Part shown: positions 29,555 through 40,329 of the stretch, piece by piece | How the letters are laid out: each line of letters opens with the position of its first letter | Numbering within the stretch: position 1 is the first letter of the stretch | NCBI RefSeq assembly: GCF_001436415.1 | Contig: NZ_AYZB01000006.1 | Coordinates: 56,735-120,734 of the forward strand | Length of the DNA: 64,000 nucleotides | Reading direction: 5' to 3' | From: Latilactobacillus graminis DSM 20719 | GTDB lineage: Bacteria; Bacillota; Bacilli; Lactobacillales; Lactobacillaceae | Position numbers and translations under genes: made by a program | The notes under the pieces: generated by a model | Seen by the model: the letters and a program-made list of their open reading frames with translations, nothing else | Databases searched by the model: none | What the model was told of the DNA's origin: nothing

Positions 29555-30766
29555 CTAAAAATAATCTGAAAAGTACGGTTGATCCATTGGAATAATGTTT
29601 TCGAGATTTTTTAATGCTTGACGATCGGCTTGGAGTCGTTCAATCTTCGCCAAATATGATGGACGCCGGTAACTCATCAACATTGTGGTCAGCGTTTGAA
29701 TATCACATTTAATCCGTTCACCGACGGGTCGATTGGTGACTTGCACCTTTCCTTGCTCATCCCAATAGACCCCAAAAGTTCCGTTGTTCCATTCAGCTAA
29801 TGGATCGGTCAATTCAATATGAAAAGCTTGTCCATCCGTTTCAAATGGGTACACTCGCAGAAACTCACGGACATCGACAATGCGGGCCATAAAATACGGT
29901 TTGATCATTTGCTCTATATCACCGTCTTCCAGTAAGAAGGAAATGGGTTCATCCTGATATAAATTACCCTTCACATGTTCAATCATCGAATAATGCGCCC
30001 CAATAAAGTTCCACAGACCAATACGGGCTTCTTGATTTAGGTAGATCATTTCTTTGATATGAAAAACTTCATTAGCAATCCAATATAACACGTAACCAGT
30101 TGGTTGTTCATGTTCATCATAATAAACACCGGCAATCCGTTCTTCTTCATTTTCCCAACGCCAATATTCATCCCAATTTAATGCATTACGAATCATCGCG
30201 CCGTGATTTTTAACGGCAAAGCGGTCATAAGTTTTAATCACGTCTTCATCATCAATATCAAGACGTTCAACATGGCCATTCACTGGTCGTTGTTTAGGTA
30301 ACTGGTTATCGCGAATATCATAAGTTAAATGATCAGACATAATCTCCCACCCTTTTTTCCGATAAAACGGAATACTGTATGGGTAAAGATATGAAATCCA
30401 TTGCTTGTTTTCACGCATTTTATGCAAACCAACCTTCACTAAGTCATGCATTAAGCCATGTCCAGCATATTCTGGATACGTCCCGACCCCCGTTAGTCCC
30501 CCCATATTAAAGAGCCGACCGTGAATATTCACACGGCAGTGATAGATTGCTAATTGTGAAACCAATTCATCACCATTGAACCACCCGATGACATCAGATT
30601 CCTCTAATACCGGCCGTTTAGCCCGCTCTAATTCGCCTTCTTCATAACCACTGTCAGAAACTTCCTGATCAGTTACTTGGAAAACATACCGTAATAAGTC
30701 ATTAAACTGTTCTAAATGTTCAATTGTCACGGGTCTAATCTCTAAATTAGCTCGCTGGTCAACCAT
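29555..30766 (-). CDS. GNAT-family N-acetyltransferase (Eis-like)
   Basis: 403-residue protein of the Eis type: two tandem GNAT folds and a C-terminal sterol-carrier-like domain. The acetyl-CoA region is seen at LTGVGTYPEYAGHGLMHDLV near residue 90, and the C-terminal part ends in an aromatic, acidic tail (PYFSDYF). Eis proteins acetylate amines, including aminoglycosides in mycobacteria; the natural substrate in lactobacilli is unknown. Confidence 0.85.
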   Translation of the reverse strand: MVDQRANLEIRPVTIEHLEQFNDLLRYVFQVTDQEVSDSGYEEGELERAKRPVLEESDVIGWFNGDELVSQLAIYHCRVNIHGRLFNMGGLTGVGTYPEYAGHGLMHDLVKVGLHKMRENKQWISYLYPYSIPFYRKKGWEIMSDHLTYDIRDNQLPKQRPVNGHVERLDIDDEDVIKTYDRFAVKNHGAMIRNALNWDEYWRWENEEERIAGVYYDEHEQPTGYVLYWIANEVFHIKEMIYLNQEARIGLWNFIGAHYSMIEHVKGNLYQDEPISFLLEDGDIEQMIKPYFMARIVDVREFLRVYPFETDGQAFHIELTDPLAEWNNGTFGVYWDEQGKVQVTNRPVGERIKCDIQTLTTMLMSYRRPSYLAKIERLQADRQALKNLENIIPMDQPYFSDYF

Positions 30767-30808
30767 TGTTTCGCCTCATTTTTTGTTAGTCATTTATTTT
30801 ATTATACA

Positions 30809-33307
30809 CTATTTTGTTTTCGGCATAAAATCGTACGGTGTTACCTCAGTCATCCCAATCATGGGATCAACAGATTGTCGTGCCAAAAGAGTAGGTGTTA
30901 AGACATAACTAACTGGCGCTTCTTGAATGGTTTCATCGACTGCGACTGACGGCGTACTGGGTGACACCGGTTGGGCAACTGGGTGTGCTTCATTTTGTCC
31001 GACACTCGCCGTTTTAATCGCTGGCGTCAGTTGTTCACCAGTAAAGACGCTCTTTATGCGTTCTTTTAACGTCGTTTGCCGATTAGCGGACAGCTCGTGC
31101 GCTGCTTTTTGGAAGGCACTCGGTTCACCAACTAAGATCAATAATGATTTAGCACGCGTAACTGCCGTATAAAGCAAGTTCCGCTTAAGCATCCGTTGAT
31201 ATTGATTTACTAATGGCAAAATCACCATTTCAAATTCAGAGCCCTGGGCCTTATGAATTGAGGTACAGTAAGCTAGGGTAATTTTATGCCATTCACTCCG
31301 CTTATAAGTGACTTCTGTGCTGTCAAAAGCAATTGTAATCTCATCAACCTTGTCCACACTTTTTTTAGCATAAGTAATCCCCGTAATCTGTCCGATTTCA
31401 CCGTTGAACACATTTTGCTCTGGACTATTGACCAGATGTAACACTTTATCGCCAATTCGGTAATGGACGTTGCCAATGCTGACTTGTTTTTTACGATCAT
31501 CTAGTTTCGGATTCATGATATTTTGAATCATCGGATTCAATTGATCAATTCCGGCTGCCCCCTTATACATTGGTGCTAACACTTGAATGTCCTTTGTTTC
31601 GAAGCCACGCGCCTTCGCTTTGGTGACAATTTGTTCAATCACCGATTCAATCTGGTAAGGATTGCATTGGATAAAACTACGGTCTTTTTGCGGCTTTAAT
31701 AGATCTGCTGGAAGTTGCCCCTGATTAATCTCATGGGCCAACGGAATAATCGTTGACTGATCGTCTTGTCGGTAAATCCGTTGTAACTCAACTGCCGGAA
31801 TAACGTTACTTTGCAATAAATCAAAAAAGACTTGCCCGGCCCCGACTGACGGCAATTGATCCTTGTCCCCAACTAATACAACTTGCATATGACTTGGCAC
31901 AGCCCGTAGTAATGAACGGAACAAGTAAGTATCGACCATCGACATTTCATCGATAATTAACAAGCCACCTTCAAGTTCTTTATTGCCCGAAACATCGGGA
32001 TTATTCTCGCGGCCGGTAATCCCGAGTAAGCGATGGATTGTACTAGCAGGCAACCCCGTCGTTTCACTCATTCGCTTGGCGGCACGACCTGTTGGCGCGG
32101 CCAATAGAATCGGAAACGGGGTGTCTTTATATTCGCTAATGTCCAATGATAGACCATTTAATTCAGCATACAACGTCACAATCCCGTTAATAATCGTTGT
32201 TTTCCCAGTACCGGGACCCCCAGTTAATAAGAACGTCCGGTGGGTCATTGCGAGTTTAATCGCTTCTTGTTGCACATCATCGTATGTCATCTTGAAACGT
32301 TTTTCAAGGTGGCGGATTTCTTGATCTAAATCATGTTTGGGGTAGCTGAGCTGATCGCGTTCATTTTCAATTCGCATTAAATGGTTCGCAATTTGCCACT
32401 CCGCATTAAATAACCCATTCGGATAGATACGATTCTCATCGCCAACAACTTTCCCATCGTGCGCGAGGGCCATCAGTTGTTCAGCGACTAGGTTCGGGTC
32501 AATTGCGACATTGCGGGCTTTTTCCATCAGCTCAATACTAGCCGCCAATAATGGCTTAGCCTGGGTATAGGTATCCCCTGCTTGATTGGTTAGCTCATTT
32601 AACGCTTGCATTAACGCCCCTTGCACCCGTACGGCTGAATCAGCGGCAAACCCAAGCGTCTCCGCTAAATTATCCGCACGTTTAAAGCCAATCCCAGCAA
32701 TGTCAGCTACGAGTTGGTACGGATTTTCTTGGATAACCTTCAGCGTGTCTTCATGGTAGGTCTGATAGATGTTATAGGCCATCGAACTACCAAAACCGTA
32801 GTTATTTAAGCCGATAATAATCTGTTCCATGCCATTGTTAATCGTCAGTGTTTCAACGAGTTGTGCTTGTTTCTTCGCATTTAGTCCCAAAGGTGCCAAT
32901 ACCGTCGGATCATCTAATATTTTGTCAATCGCGTCAATTCCAAGGGCATCCACGATTTTTTCGGCCGTTTTTTGTCCAATCCTCGTAAATTTTTCGCCAG
33001 ATAAATAAGCGACTAAGCCGGCCTTAGTCGTTGGTTGGTCCACTTGATAATTATCAGCTTGGAACTGCTTGCCATACTTAGGATGCGTGACGACTTTCCC
33101 ATAGAAAGTGTAGCGTTCATCTTCTTTGATGTCACCAAAACTCCCGGTCACCACGATTTCTGTTTCGTGCCAGTCAATCGTCTGATGTGCCACCTTGACG
33201 AGCAGGATTTTAAAAAAGTTGTCCGGACTCTCATAAAAAATATTCTGGACAGTTCCGGTGACAGTTGGCTTCGTTTCATTTGTCTTTACTATTTCCACAA
33301 TTGCCAT
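30809..33307 (-). CDS. recD2: ATP-dependent RecD2-like DNA helicase
   Basis: 5'-3' SF1B helicase acting in DNA repair without RecBC, 832 residues. An N-terminal OB-like domain and helix-hairpin-helix region (YLSGEKFTRIGQKTAEKIV) precede the helicase core with Walker A GGPGTGKTTI, Walker B LLIIDEMSMVDT, GDKDQLPSVGAGQ and the C-terminal UvrD-like TAVTRAK. The tail is low-complexity. The ATG used here sits directly on AAGGA; a GTG three codons later (33298) has better spacing, so the start is uncertain by three residues. It is co-transcribed with the upstream TPR gene. Confidence 0.95.
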   Translation of the reverse strand: MAIVEIVKTNETKPTVTGTVQNIFYESPDNFFKILLVKVAHQTIDWHETEIVVTGSFGDIKEDERYTFYGKVVTHPKYGKQFQADNYQVDQPTTKAGLVAYLSGEKFTRIGQKTAEKIVDALGIDAIDKILDDPTVLAPLGLNAKKQAQLVETLTINNGMEQIIIGLNNYGFGSSMAYNIYQTYHEDTLKVIQENPYQLVADIAGIGFKRADNLAETLGFAADSAVRVQGALMQALNELTNQAGDTYTQAKPLLAASIELMEKARNVAIDPNLVAEQLMALAHDGKVVGDENRIYPNGLFNAEWQIANHLMRIENERDQLSYPKHDLDQEIRHLEKRFKMTYDDVQQEAIKLAMTHRTFLLTGGPGTGKTTIINGIVTLYAELNGLSLDISEYKDTPFPILLAAPTGRAAKRMSETTGLPASTIHRLLGITGRENNPDVSGNKELEGGLLIIDEMSMVDTYLFRSLLRAVPSHMQVVLVGDKDQLPSVGAGQVFFDLLQSNVIPAVELQRIYRQDDQSTIIPLAHEINQGQLPADLLKPQKDRSFIQCNPYQIESVIEQIVTKAKARGFETKDIQVLAPMYKGAAGIDQLNPMIQNIMNPKLDDRKKQVSIGNVHYRIGDKVLHLVNSPEQNVFNGEIGQITGITYAKKSVDKVDEITIAFDSTEVTYKRSEWHKITLAYCTSIHKAQGSEFEMVILPLVNQYQRMLKRNLLYTAVTRAKSLLILVGEPSAFQKAAHELSANRQTTLKERIKSVFTGEQLTPAIKTASVGQNEAHPVAQPVSPSTPSVAVDETIQEAPVSYVLTPTLLARQSVDPMIGMTEVTPYDFMPKTK

Positions 33308-33310
33308 TCC

Positions 33311-33970
33311 TTATTCTTTATGTGCTTGGGCCTGCATGAAGCCTTCTATATCGATTAATTGTTGCTTATTCTTCTGGAAATAATCCGGTGCATACTGCTT
33401 TGCTTGCTCGAAATATATATCACTAGTGGCCCCTAAAACTAACTGTGTTAGGCCGTACTTGAACAACACTTCACCATTTCGCGGATCAATGGTCAATGCA
33501 TTTTTTAAATAAGTTTGTGCTTGATCAAAATCACCCAAACTAGTCAAGATATCCCCAACTAAAAGATTGACGTCAAGTTGATCTGGTTGTTGCTCTTGAA
33601 CCGTCAAAGCAAACACTAGTGCCCGCGAATTTTGTTCGAGTTGATGATACGTCTGTGCAAGCATATATTGAGCATCAATTGCTTGTGAGTCTTGGACCAA
33701 TTGCATAAATAATGGTGCTGCTTGTTGATAAGCCTCCGCTTGATAGTACAGTGTGCCCAAGGCATAAATTAACGCATTTTCCTTTGGAAATTGAGTGAGT
33801 GCCTTTTGTAAAAGAACTTCTGCCTGTTCGAAATCCTTGAGTGTTGTTAAAAACGTCGCTAAAGTAACGTAGGCTTCTATATCATCCGGTTGCTCTTGTA
33901 AATATTGGACGAGTTCTTTAACAGCGACTTCATGCTCGCCAGCAGCCCATTTTTTTAGAATTGCTTGCAC
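33311..33970 (-). CDS. Tetratricopeptide-repeat protein
   Basis: 219 residues made almost wholly of TPR units (for example PDDIEAYVTLATFLTTLKDF, KENALIYALGTLYYQAEAY, DQLDVNLLVGDILTSLGDF), so it is likely a protein-binding scaffold. The start is GTG at 33968-33970 with AGGAG eight bases upstream. It is followed three bases later by recD2, a pairing common in lactobacilli. Its partner is not known. Confidence 0.88.
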   Translation of the reverse strand: MQAILKKWAAGEHEVAVKELVQYLQEQPDDIEAYVTLATFLTTLKDFEQAEVLLQKALTQFPKENALIYALGTLYYQAEAYQQAAPLFMQLVQDSQAIDAQYMLAQTYHQLEQNSRALVFALTVQEQQPDQLDVNLLVGDILTSLGDFDQAQTYLKNALTIDPRNGEVLFKYGLTQLVLGATSDIYFEQAKQYAPDYFQKNKQQLIDIEGFMQAQAHKE

Positions 33971-33981
33971 GTGATCATCTC

Positions 33982-34641
33982 CTATATTGTATCCGTGGCG
34001 GATAATTGCTTACTCAAAAAGTGTGTATCATTCCATTTTATTAAGTTAAATGATGCGCCTTGATCATTGGTCGTCATCGTTGTCACTGATGAATTCGTTA
34101 CCCCACCGTCTTTGCGAACTTGTGCAAGAGGAGTCTTCAAAAGGGATTGCATCATTGCGACCATTGCGGCCCCATGACTAACAATTAAAATATGCGCATT
34201 CGGCTGAGCCGCCTTAACAATCGTATCAATTGCCTGTGTCGTCCGTGCAATCACTTGTTCAAAGGTTTCTCCTTTAATTTCAGTTGGATCATAGTCAGCT
34301 GGTGACTCCCGAAAGGCCTTCACGATTGCGGGGTATTGTTTTTCTACTTCCGTAAAGCGCATTCCTTCCATTAAACCCAGATTAAATTCATGGAGCGCCT
34401 CAACAACCGTAATCGGAAAATCCTGCCCTAAATCGCGTTTTAGCGCTACAGACGTTACCTGTGTACGTTTTAACGGACTCGTGTATAAATGGTCAAAATG
34501 AATCGGTTTTAAAAAATGGGCCAATTCCTCAATTTCAACGTAACTACTGGTTAATAATGGTGAATCCCCCCGCGCTCCTTGATAGCGGCCTTCTAAATTC
34601 CATTCAGTCTTACCATGGCGGATAAAATATAAGGTTGTCAT
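33982..34641 (-). CDS. Histidine phosphatase / phosphoglycerate mutase family protein
   Basis: 219-residue phosphatase of the histidine phosphatase superfamily. The phosphorylated His lies in IRHGKTEWN, with the Arg in LKRTQVTS, the acid in HEFNLGLMEG and the second His in VSHGAAM. It probably hydrolyses a small phosphorylated metabolite; it is not the glycolytic enzyme by length. Likely first gene of the run leading to recD2. Confidence 0.88.
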   Translation of the reverse strand: MTTLYFIRHGKTEWNLEGRYQGARGDSPLLTSSYVEIEELAHFLKPIHFDHLYTSPLKRTQVTSVALKRDLGQDFPITVVEALHEFNLGLMEGMRFTEVEKQYPAIVKAFRESPADYDPTEIKGETFEQVIARTTQAIDTIVKAAQPNAHILIVSHGAAMVAMMQSLLKTPLAQVRKDGGVTNSSVTTMTTNDQGASFNLIKWNDTHFLSKQLSATDTI

Positions 34642-34731
34642 GCGCTCGCTCCTTAAAATAACTTACTTTTCATTATGAAAGAGTTACGTCCTAAATTCAA
34701 GTCAATCGACTAATAAAGCACACATTCCACC

Positions 34732-34774
34732 ATTAAAAAAAACGCTAGGATAAAAGTGTTTTTTATCCTAGCGA
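34732..34774 (-). terminator. nox terminator
   Basis: Minus strand CGCTAGGATAAAA, four-base loop, TTTTATCCTAGCG and eight T. It lies about 65 bases after the NADH oxidase stop codon. Confidence 0.88.
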
Positions 34775-34838
34775 CTTCATATATTAACCAATCTAATCGT
34801 TTTCTATCAGCTATCTCTTTTCGTTTAATGACCCACTT

Positions 34839-36173
34839 TTATTTGCTTTCAGTAACAGCTTGCATCGCAATTGCATTGACATAGTTGACGGGTTGGTCGT
34901 AGTTCGGTTGGAAAAACATATCCACCATCGCCAATTGGTCAATCGTCATCTTTGTTTGAATCGCCATTGAGATGATGTTAGCAGCTTGGGCAATGTCATA
35001 CATACTTGTGAATGAGCCGCCCAATACTTGCCGCGTCTTCGGATCCCACGTCAAGTTCATCAATACCGGTGTCGTTGATGGCATAAAATCCGGACGATAA
35101 TCTTGTTCTAAGGTGGTTGTAGCGACCTCTATCCCACGTGCTTTGGCCCCTTCAACTGTTAGGCCACTACCTGAGTAGGTGCGACCAAATAATTCAACGG
35201 CAGATGTTGCTTGGGTCCCCATATATTTTTCAGTTGGTGTTTCGATATTACGGCCAATTAATAGGCCTTGACGTACCGCATTAGTTGCTAAAGGAATATA
35301 ATCGGCCTTTTGCGTTGGATTATAGAAAACTGCTGCTGAATCCCCCGCTGCATAAACATCTTTAACAGTGGTTTGCATGTACTCATCCGTTAAAATGGCA
35401 CCGTTGGCTAACATATCAACTTGCTCTTTAAAAAGCCCTGTATTGGGGCGGAAACCAACACATAAAATTGCGATGTCCGCTGTATATTCATTTTTATCCG
35501 TCTTAACCGTCACTTGATCAATGCCTGAGAAGCTGACCACTTTTTCATTGAGTGCAAGCGTCACGCCATGATCACGGTAATCCTGTTCCACAATTTCGGA
35601 GATATTAGGATCAAAGTTCTTGCCGAGGGCGTGTGGTAACGCATCAATTAATGTCACTTGCTTATCAGTTGTTGCGTAAGCTTCTGCCAATTCAGCACCG
35701 ATGTAACCTGAACCAATCACGATGACACTCTTTACGCTTGAGGCAGTCTTCTTTAATTCGTTGGCATGACCCCAGTCTTTACATAATTTAACGTTCGAAT
35801 TATCGATACCGTCAATTGGCGGAATTACGGGTGCTGAACCCGTTGTAACAATAATTTTATCAAATTTTTCGGTTGTTTCTTCTTTAGTCACTAAGTTTTT
35901 AACACGTAATTTTTTATGATCTAAATCAGCTTCCAAAACAGTGTGCTGCATCTTCATATGAGCACCTGCTTGAGCTAACATTTCTGGATTTGAATAGAAC
36001 ATTTTCTTAGGATCCGCTACATGGCCGCCCACCCAAAGAGCAATCCCACATGATAAGAACGATAGATTATCATGCGTTTCATAAACCGTTACATCCCAAT
36101 CAGGATGTTCTGCCAATGTTGCTTGTGTTGCAAAAGTCCCTGCATGTGTACAACCAATAACTGCTACTTTCAT
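34839..36173 (-). CDS. nox: NADH oxidase (H2O-forming type, CoA-disulfide reductase family)
   Basis: FAD enzyme that regenerates NAD+ by reducing oxygen, about 444 residues. The N-terminus MKVAVIGCTHAGTFA binds FAD. The single redox Cys is in LSFLSCGIALWVGG, and the NADH-binding loop is IVIGSGYIGAELAEAYA. The one-Cys active site fits four-electron NADH oxidases or NADH peroxidases, and I favour oxidase. The second of two adjacent ATGs is chosen for spacing from AGGAGG. Own promoter and terminator. Confidence 0.88.
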   Translation of the reverse strand: MKVAVIGCTHAGTFATQATLAEHPDWDVTVYETHDNLSFLSCGIALWVGGHVADPKKMFYSNPEMLAQAGAHMKMQHTVLEADLDHKKLRVKNLVTKEETTEKFDKIIVTTGSAPVIPPIDGIDNSNVKLCKDWGHANELKKTASSVKSVIVIGSGYIGAELAEAYATTDKQVTLIDALPHALGKNFDPNISEIVEQDYRDHGVTLALNEKVVSFSGIDQVTVKTDKNEYTADIAILCVGFRPNTGLFKEQVDMLANGAILTDEYMQTTVKDVYAAGDSAAVFYNPTQKADYIPLATNAVRQGLLIGRNIETPTEKYMGTQATSAVELFGRTYSGSGLTVEGAKARGIEVATTTLEQDYRPDFMPSTTPVLMNLTWDPKTRQVLGGSFTSMYDIAQAANIISMAIQTKMTIDQLAMVDMFFQPNYDQPVNYVNAIAMQAVTESK

Positions 36174-36252
36174 CATATGACCTCCTAGAAATATCTTAAT
36201 AATCGATTCATCGCTCGAATTGTGAATAACAACACATATCTTGCATAACCGT

Positions 36253-36282
36253 ATTGTACGCTATTTAGTTTTGAAAAGTCAA
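36253..36282 (-). promoter_or_regulatory. nox promoter
   Basis: Minus strand TTGACT (36277-36282), an 18-base spacer, TACAAT (36253-36258); about 75 bases before the coding start. Confidence 0.78.
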
Positions 36283-36392
36283 TCTTAGCAACCCATTAAA
36301 ATTATTTCACAATCAAAAATGTGTAGTATCTTATGATTTAGTCGTTGTTTGTGATTTTATTCTAAAAGCTTATTATTTTGAAGAACTTATGG

Positions 36393-36434
36393 CAAAAAAA
36401 GAGCTGATAAAATTTATTTTATCAGCTCTTTAAT
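36393..36434 (-). terminator. mnmA terminator
   Basis: Minus strand AAAGAGCTGATAAAA, short loop, TTTTATCAGCTCTTTTTTT, just after the mnmA stop codon. Confidence 0.9.
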
Positions 36435-36441
36435 GATTTAT

Positions 36442-37596
<1,155 letters not shown>

Positions 37597-37650
37597 TCAA
37601 ATAGATTCTAGTTTTCTACGATTTGAAGGTCGTGAATTCCAGTACTTACC

Positions 37651-37678
37651 ATTATAGCAATCTTGGTTAATATTTCAA
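37651..37678 (-). promoter_or_regulatory. mnmA promoter
   Basis: Minus strand TTGAAA (37673-37678), a 16-base spacer, TATAAT (37651-37656), about 70 bases before mnmA. Confidence 0.7.
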
Positions 37679-37706
37679 ATTATAACACTCACTTTTCATA
37701 AGTTAA

Positions 37707-37746
37707 TCAAAAAAACGGTTTACCAATCAGTCTTTGGTAAACCGCA
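37707..37746 (-). terminator. Terminator after the DUF1831 gene
   Basis: Minus strand GGTTTACCAA, eight-base loop, TTGGTAAACCG and seven T. It separates the DUF1831 gene from the mnmA promoter. Confidence 0.87.
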
Positions 37747-37759
37747 TTTGAAATAACAT

Positions 37760-38107
37760 TTATTCTTCTTTAAGTAGCACCTCACGTGCAACCAGATTAT
37801 TAATCACAAAATCAAACTGTTCAACATTCTCAGCATTTTTTTCACTCTTAAAAATATCGACTGGATGTAAGCCATCTGGTGAAGTCACCGACATCTTCAA
37901 TGTCTGCAAATCTTTGGCAATCGTTATCTTTAACTTAATCGCATTGTTAAATGGTGAATTCGGATCTAATGGTCGTTCCATTTGAAAATTACCATTATTT
38001 GTGGGCACAAAGCCAACATCTCTTAAGGTATACTTTTTAACAGCGGGGTTTAGTCGATATAAAACCGTACTCCCAAGAATTGTTGCTGTTGTTTTTAATA
38101 AAGCCAT
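37760..38107 (-). CDS. DUF1831 family protein
   Basis: 115-residue protein of unknown function, conserved in lactobacilli beside the cysteine desulfurase/mnmA pair. The start at 38105-38107 (MALLKTTATILG) follows GGAGG by eight bases; five residues of upstream open frame are rejected. It contains a beta-rich core (TLRDVGFVPTNNGNFQMERP) and no Cys. Its position suggests a part in sulfur transfer, but this is only inference. Confidence 0.85.
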   Translation of the reverse strand: MALLKTTATILGSTVLYRLNPAVKKYTLRDVGFVPTNNGNFQMERPLDPNSPFNNAIKLKITIAKDLQTLKMSVTSPDGLHPVDIFKSEKNAENVEQFDFVINNLVAREVLLKEE

Positions 38108-38164
38108 CTGCCTAACCTCCATACACTGAATAAGTCTATTTTAGCACAAGCACGTAAACGCTGC

Positions 38165-39328
38165 CTACCCCTTAGCTACTTGCTTTGCCAAATTGCGTTT
38201 CACAATCTTCGTGAGTGCTTCGGCAAAAGCGGCAACCTCTTCACTAGTCGTTTCGTGACCAAAACTAATCCGGATGCTTTCAGCAACGCGGGGGCTATCT
38301 TCACCATACATCGCAATCAACACGTGTGATGGCTCCAAATCACCAGCCGTACATGCCGAACCACCTGAAATCGCAAAACCAGCTAAATCAAGATTCATCT
38401 GTAAGACATAGGTTGAAACACCTTTAATCCAAAGGTTCACAACGTGGCCGACTTGATCAGCACCTTCTGCGTTCAGCGCAAAATCAATGTCGTTTGCCGC
38501 TAAAGTCGCCAGTAATTGCTGTCTGAACCCAGCATATCGTGCTTGAATATCAGCTTTAACCGCCGGTGTCAGTAATTCAACCGCCTTAGCAAAACCAGCC
38601 ACTGCGGGCACATTTTCAGTTCCTGCCCGACGTTTCTTTTCTTGTTCGCCGCCTAAGACAAATGATGGTAAGTGAACCGCATCATTGACGTAGAGAAATC
38701 CGATTTGCTTGGGCCCATTAATCTTGTGGGCCGAGACTGCCAGTAAATCGATGTTATCAGCTTGTACATCGATATCTAATAAGCCATATGTTTGGGTGGC
38801 ATCTGTGTGGAACCAGGCATTTGATTCACGGACAAGTTCCCCAATTTCGTGAATTGGCATGTGACTGCCGACTTCGTTATTACCCATCATAATGGATACT
38901 AAAATCGTTTCGGGGGTCAAAGCTGCTTTCAAGTCGTTTAAATCAATGACCCCTTGTTCGTTAACGGGCAAGTAGACCACGTCAAAGCCTTGAGATTCTA
39001 AATAAGCCATGGGTTTTAAAACGGAATGATGTTCAATTGCCGTTGTAATAATCCGCTTGCCTTCTTTAGCACGCAGCTTGGCTGTCTGTAAGATTGCCGT
39101 ATTATTACTTTCCGTTGCCCCACTCGTTAAGATAATCTCGTTATCCTTAGCATGAATGCTCTGGGCCAAGGTGTGACGGCTCGTATCCAACACTGTATGC
39201 GCTTGTCGGCCAAAATAATGGGTGCTTGATGCATTCCCAAAATCGGCTTGCATCTGTTCGGTCATCGTCGCGATGACCTCTGGTGCCATAGGCGTCGTTG
39301 CCGCGTTATCTAGATAAATATGTTTCAC
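38165..39328 (-). CDS. iscS: Cysteine desulfurase (NifS/IscS family)
   Basis: PLP enzyme that takes sulfur from cysteine as an enzyme-bound persulfide, 387 residues. The start is GTG at 39326-39328 (VKHIYLDNAATT) behind GAGGCG. The PLP Lys is in SVSAHKINGPKQIG, and the mobile catalytic Cys is in SGGSACTAGDLEPSH. Upstream open-frame residues are not family-like. With DUF1831 and mnmA close by it most likely feeds tRNA thiolation; the neighbouring LarE uses its own Cys instead. Confidence 0.94.
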   Translation of the reverse strand: MKHIYLDNAATTPMAPEVIATMTEQMQADFGNASSTHYFGRQAHTVLDTSRHTLAQSIHAKDNEIILTSGATESNNTAILQTAKLRAKEGKRIITTAIEHHSVLKPMAYLESQGFDVVYLPVNEQGVIDLNDLKAALTPETILVSIMMGNNEVGSHMPIHEIGELVRESNAWFHTDATQTYGLLDIDVQADNIDLLAVSAHKINGPKQIGFLYVNDAVHLPSFVLGGEQEKKRRAGTENVPAVAGFAKAVELLTPAVKADIQARYAGFRQQLLATLAANDIDFALNAEGADQVGHVVNLWIKGVSTYVLQMNLDLAGFAISGGSACTAGDLEPSHVLIAMYGEDSPRVAESIRISFGHETTSEEVAAFAEALTKIVKRNLAKQVAKG

Positions 39329-39358
39329 AATTTTTCGCCTCATTTTAAAAAAGTATCT

Positions 39359-39387
39359 ATAATAGTTTACCATAGTTCCCTTTTAAA
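39359..39387 (-). promoter_or_regulatory. Putative promoter of the cysteine desulfurase gene
   Basis: Minus strand TTTAAA (39382-39387), 17 bases, TATTAT (39359-39364), close to the start codon (39328). Confidence 0.45.
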
Positions 39388-39410
39388 GCACGGATAAACA
39401 CTTTTAGCTA

Positions 39411-39456
39411 CCAAAAAAGGCCCGGACAAAGAAACCCTGTCCCAGCCTTTAAAACA
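39411..39456 (-). terminator. lar operon terminator
   Basis: Minus strand AAAGGCTGGGACAG, loop, TGTCCGGGCCTTTTTT with two internal mismatches. It lies just after the larE stop codon. Confidence 0.82.
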
Positions 39457-39468
39457 CTTGATTCCAGA

Positions 39469-40305
39469 TTAAGCAGTCATTAAAGCTGCTTTTTGGGCGG
39501 TCGTTAATGTTTCATTCATCCGGCCGCTCTTGAATCCAGCTAAATCAACGGTCACAAATTCAAAACCAGCTTGTTGTAATGCTTGATTGATTTGTTCGCT
39601 GTGGGTTAAAAACTCAGCAATTTGTGCTTCTGGAACTTCAACCCGGGCGATTGAGCCGTGGTAGCGTACGCGGACCGTTGCAAAACCTAAATCACGCAAG
39701 AATTTTTCAGATTGCATCACTTGGGCAATTTTTGCTTCCGTTAAAGCTGTATTGTATGGGAAGCGCGAAGAAACTGAGCAACTAGCGACCTTGTTCCAGT
39801 TGTTCAAGTTCAATTTTTTAGCCAATTGACGGACATCAATCTTATAGAACCCAGCTGTTTGAAGGACACTTTCCGCACCAGCTTCGTCACGAGCCCGTAA
39901 ACCTGGACGGAAGTCACTGTTATCATCCATAATCATCCCATCTAAAACATGATCAAAGCCATTTTCAGCAGCGATTTGATTCAACTGGTTGTAAAACATC
40001 TGCTTACTATAATACCATGTTTCAGGTGTGTTATTGGCGATGTGTTCGTCGGCTAAATAGTTCAAGGTTGTGGTTGCGACATTAGCACCCATTTCTGTGG
40101 CTAGTTCGATGGCTTTGTTAAATTCTTCGTCTGTGAATAATTCTGAGTTAGCAACGACTGCTAAGACGTTTTCTTTGCCAAGTGTCTCTAAAGCCATTTT
40201 TAAAACTAATGTGCTATCAATCCCACCAGAAAAGGCAACAATCACTTTTTCCATTTGTTGTAAACTGGCAATTAGCATAGCTTTTTTTTCAGATAATGTA
40301 TTCAT
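39469..40305 (-). CDS. larE: ATP-dependent sacrificial sulfur transferase LarE
   Basis: Converts the two carboxylates of the pyridinium precursor to thiocarboxylates while making the nickel-pincer nucleotide. About 278 residues from MNTLSEKKAMLIAS; a TTG seven codons earlier has no better ribosome site. The PP-loop is FSGGIDSTLV. A Cys in ASCSVSSRFPYN sits where the L. plantarum enzyme has its sacrificial sulfur-donor Cys, so the single-Cys, one-turnover type is expected. Last gene of the lar operon. Confidence 0.94.
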   Translation of the reverse strand: MNTLSEKKAMLIASLQQMEKVIVAFSGGIDSTLVLKMALETLGKENVLAVVANSELFTDEEFNKAIELATEMGANVATTTLNYLADEHIANNTPETWYYSKQMFYNQLNQIAAENGFDHVLDGMIMDDNSDFRPGLRARDEAGAESVLQTAGFYKIDVRQLAKKLNLNNWNKVASCSVSSRFPYNTALTEAKIAQVMQSEKFLRDLGFATVRVRYHGSIARVEVPEAQIAEFLTHSEQINQALQQAGFEFVTVDLAGFKSGRMNETLTTAQKAALMTA

Positions 40306-40329
40306 TGTTAAAGACTTCTTTCTCAATTT

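Noticed and set aside
36174..36441. Possible small gene between mnmA and nox
   Set aside because: Only the nox promoter, AT-rich sequence and the mnmA terminator are visible.
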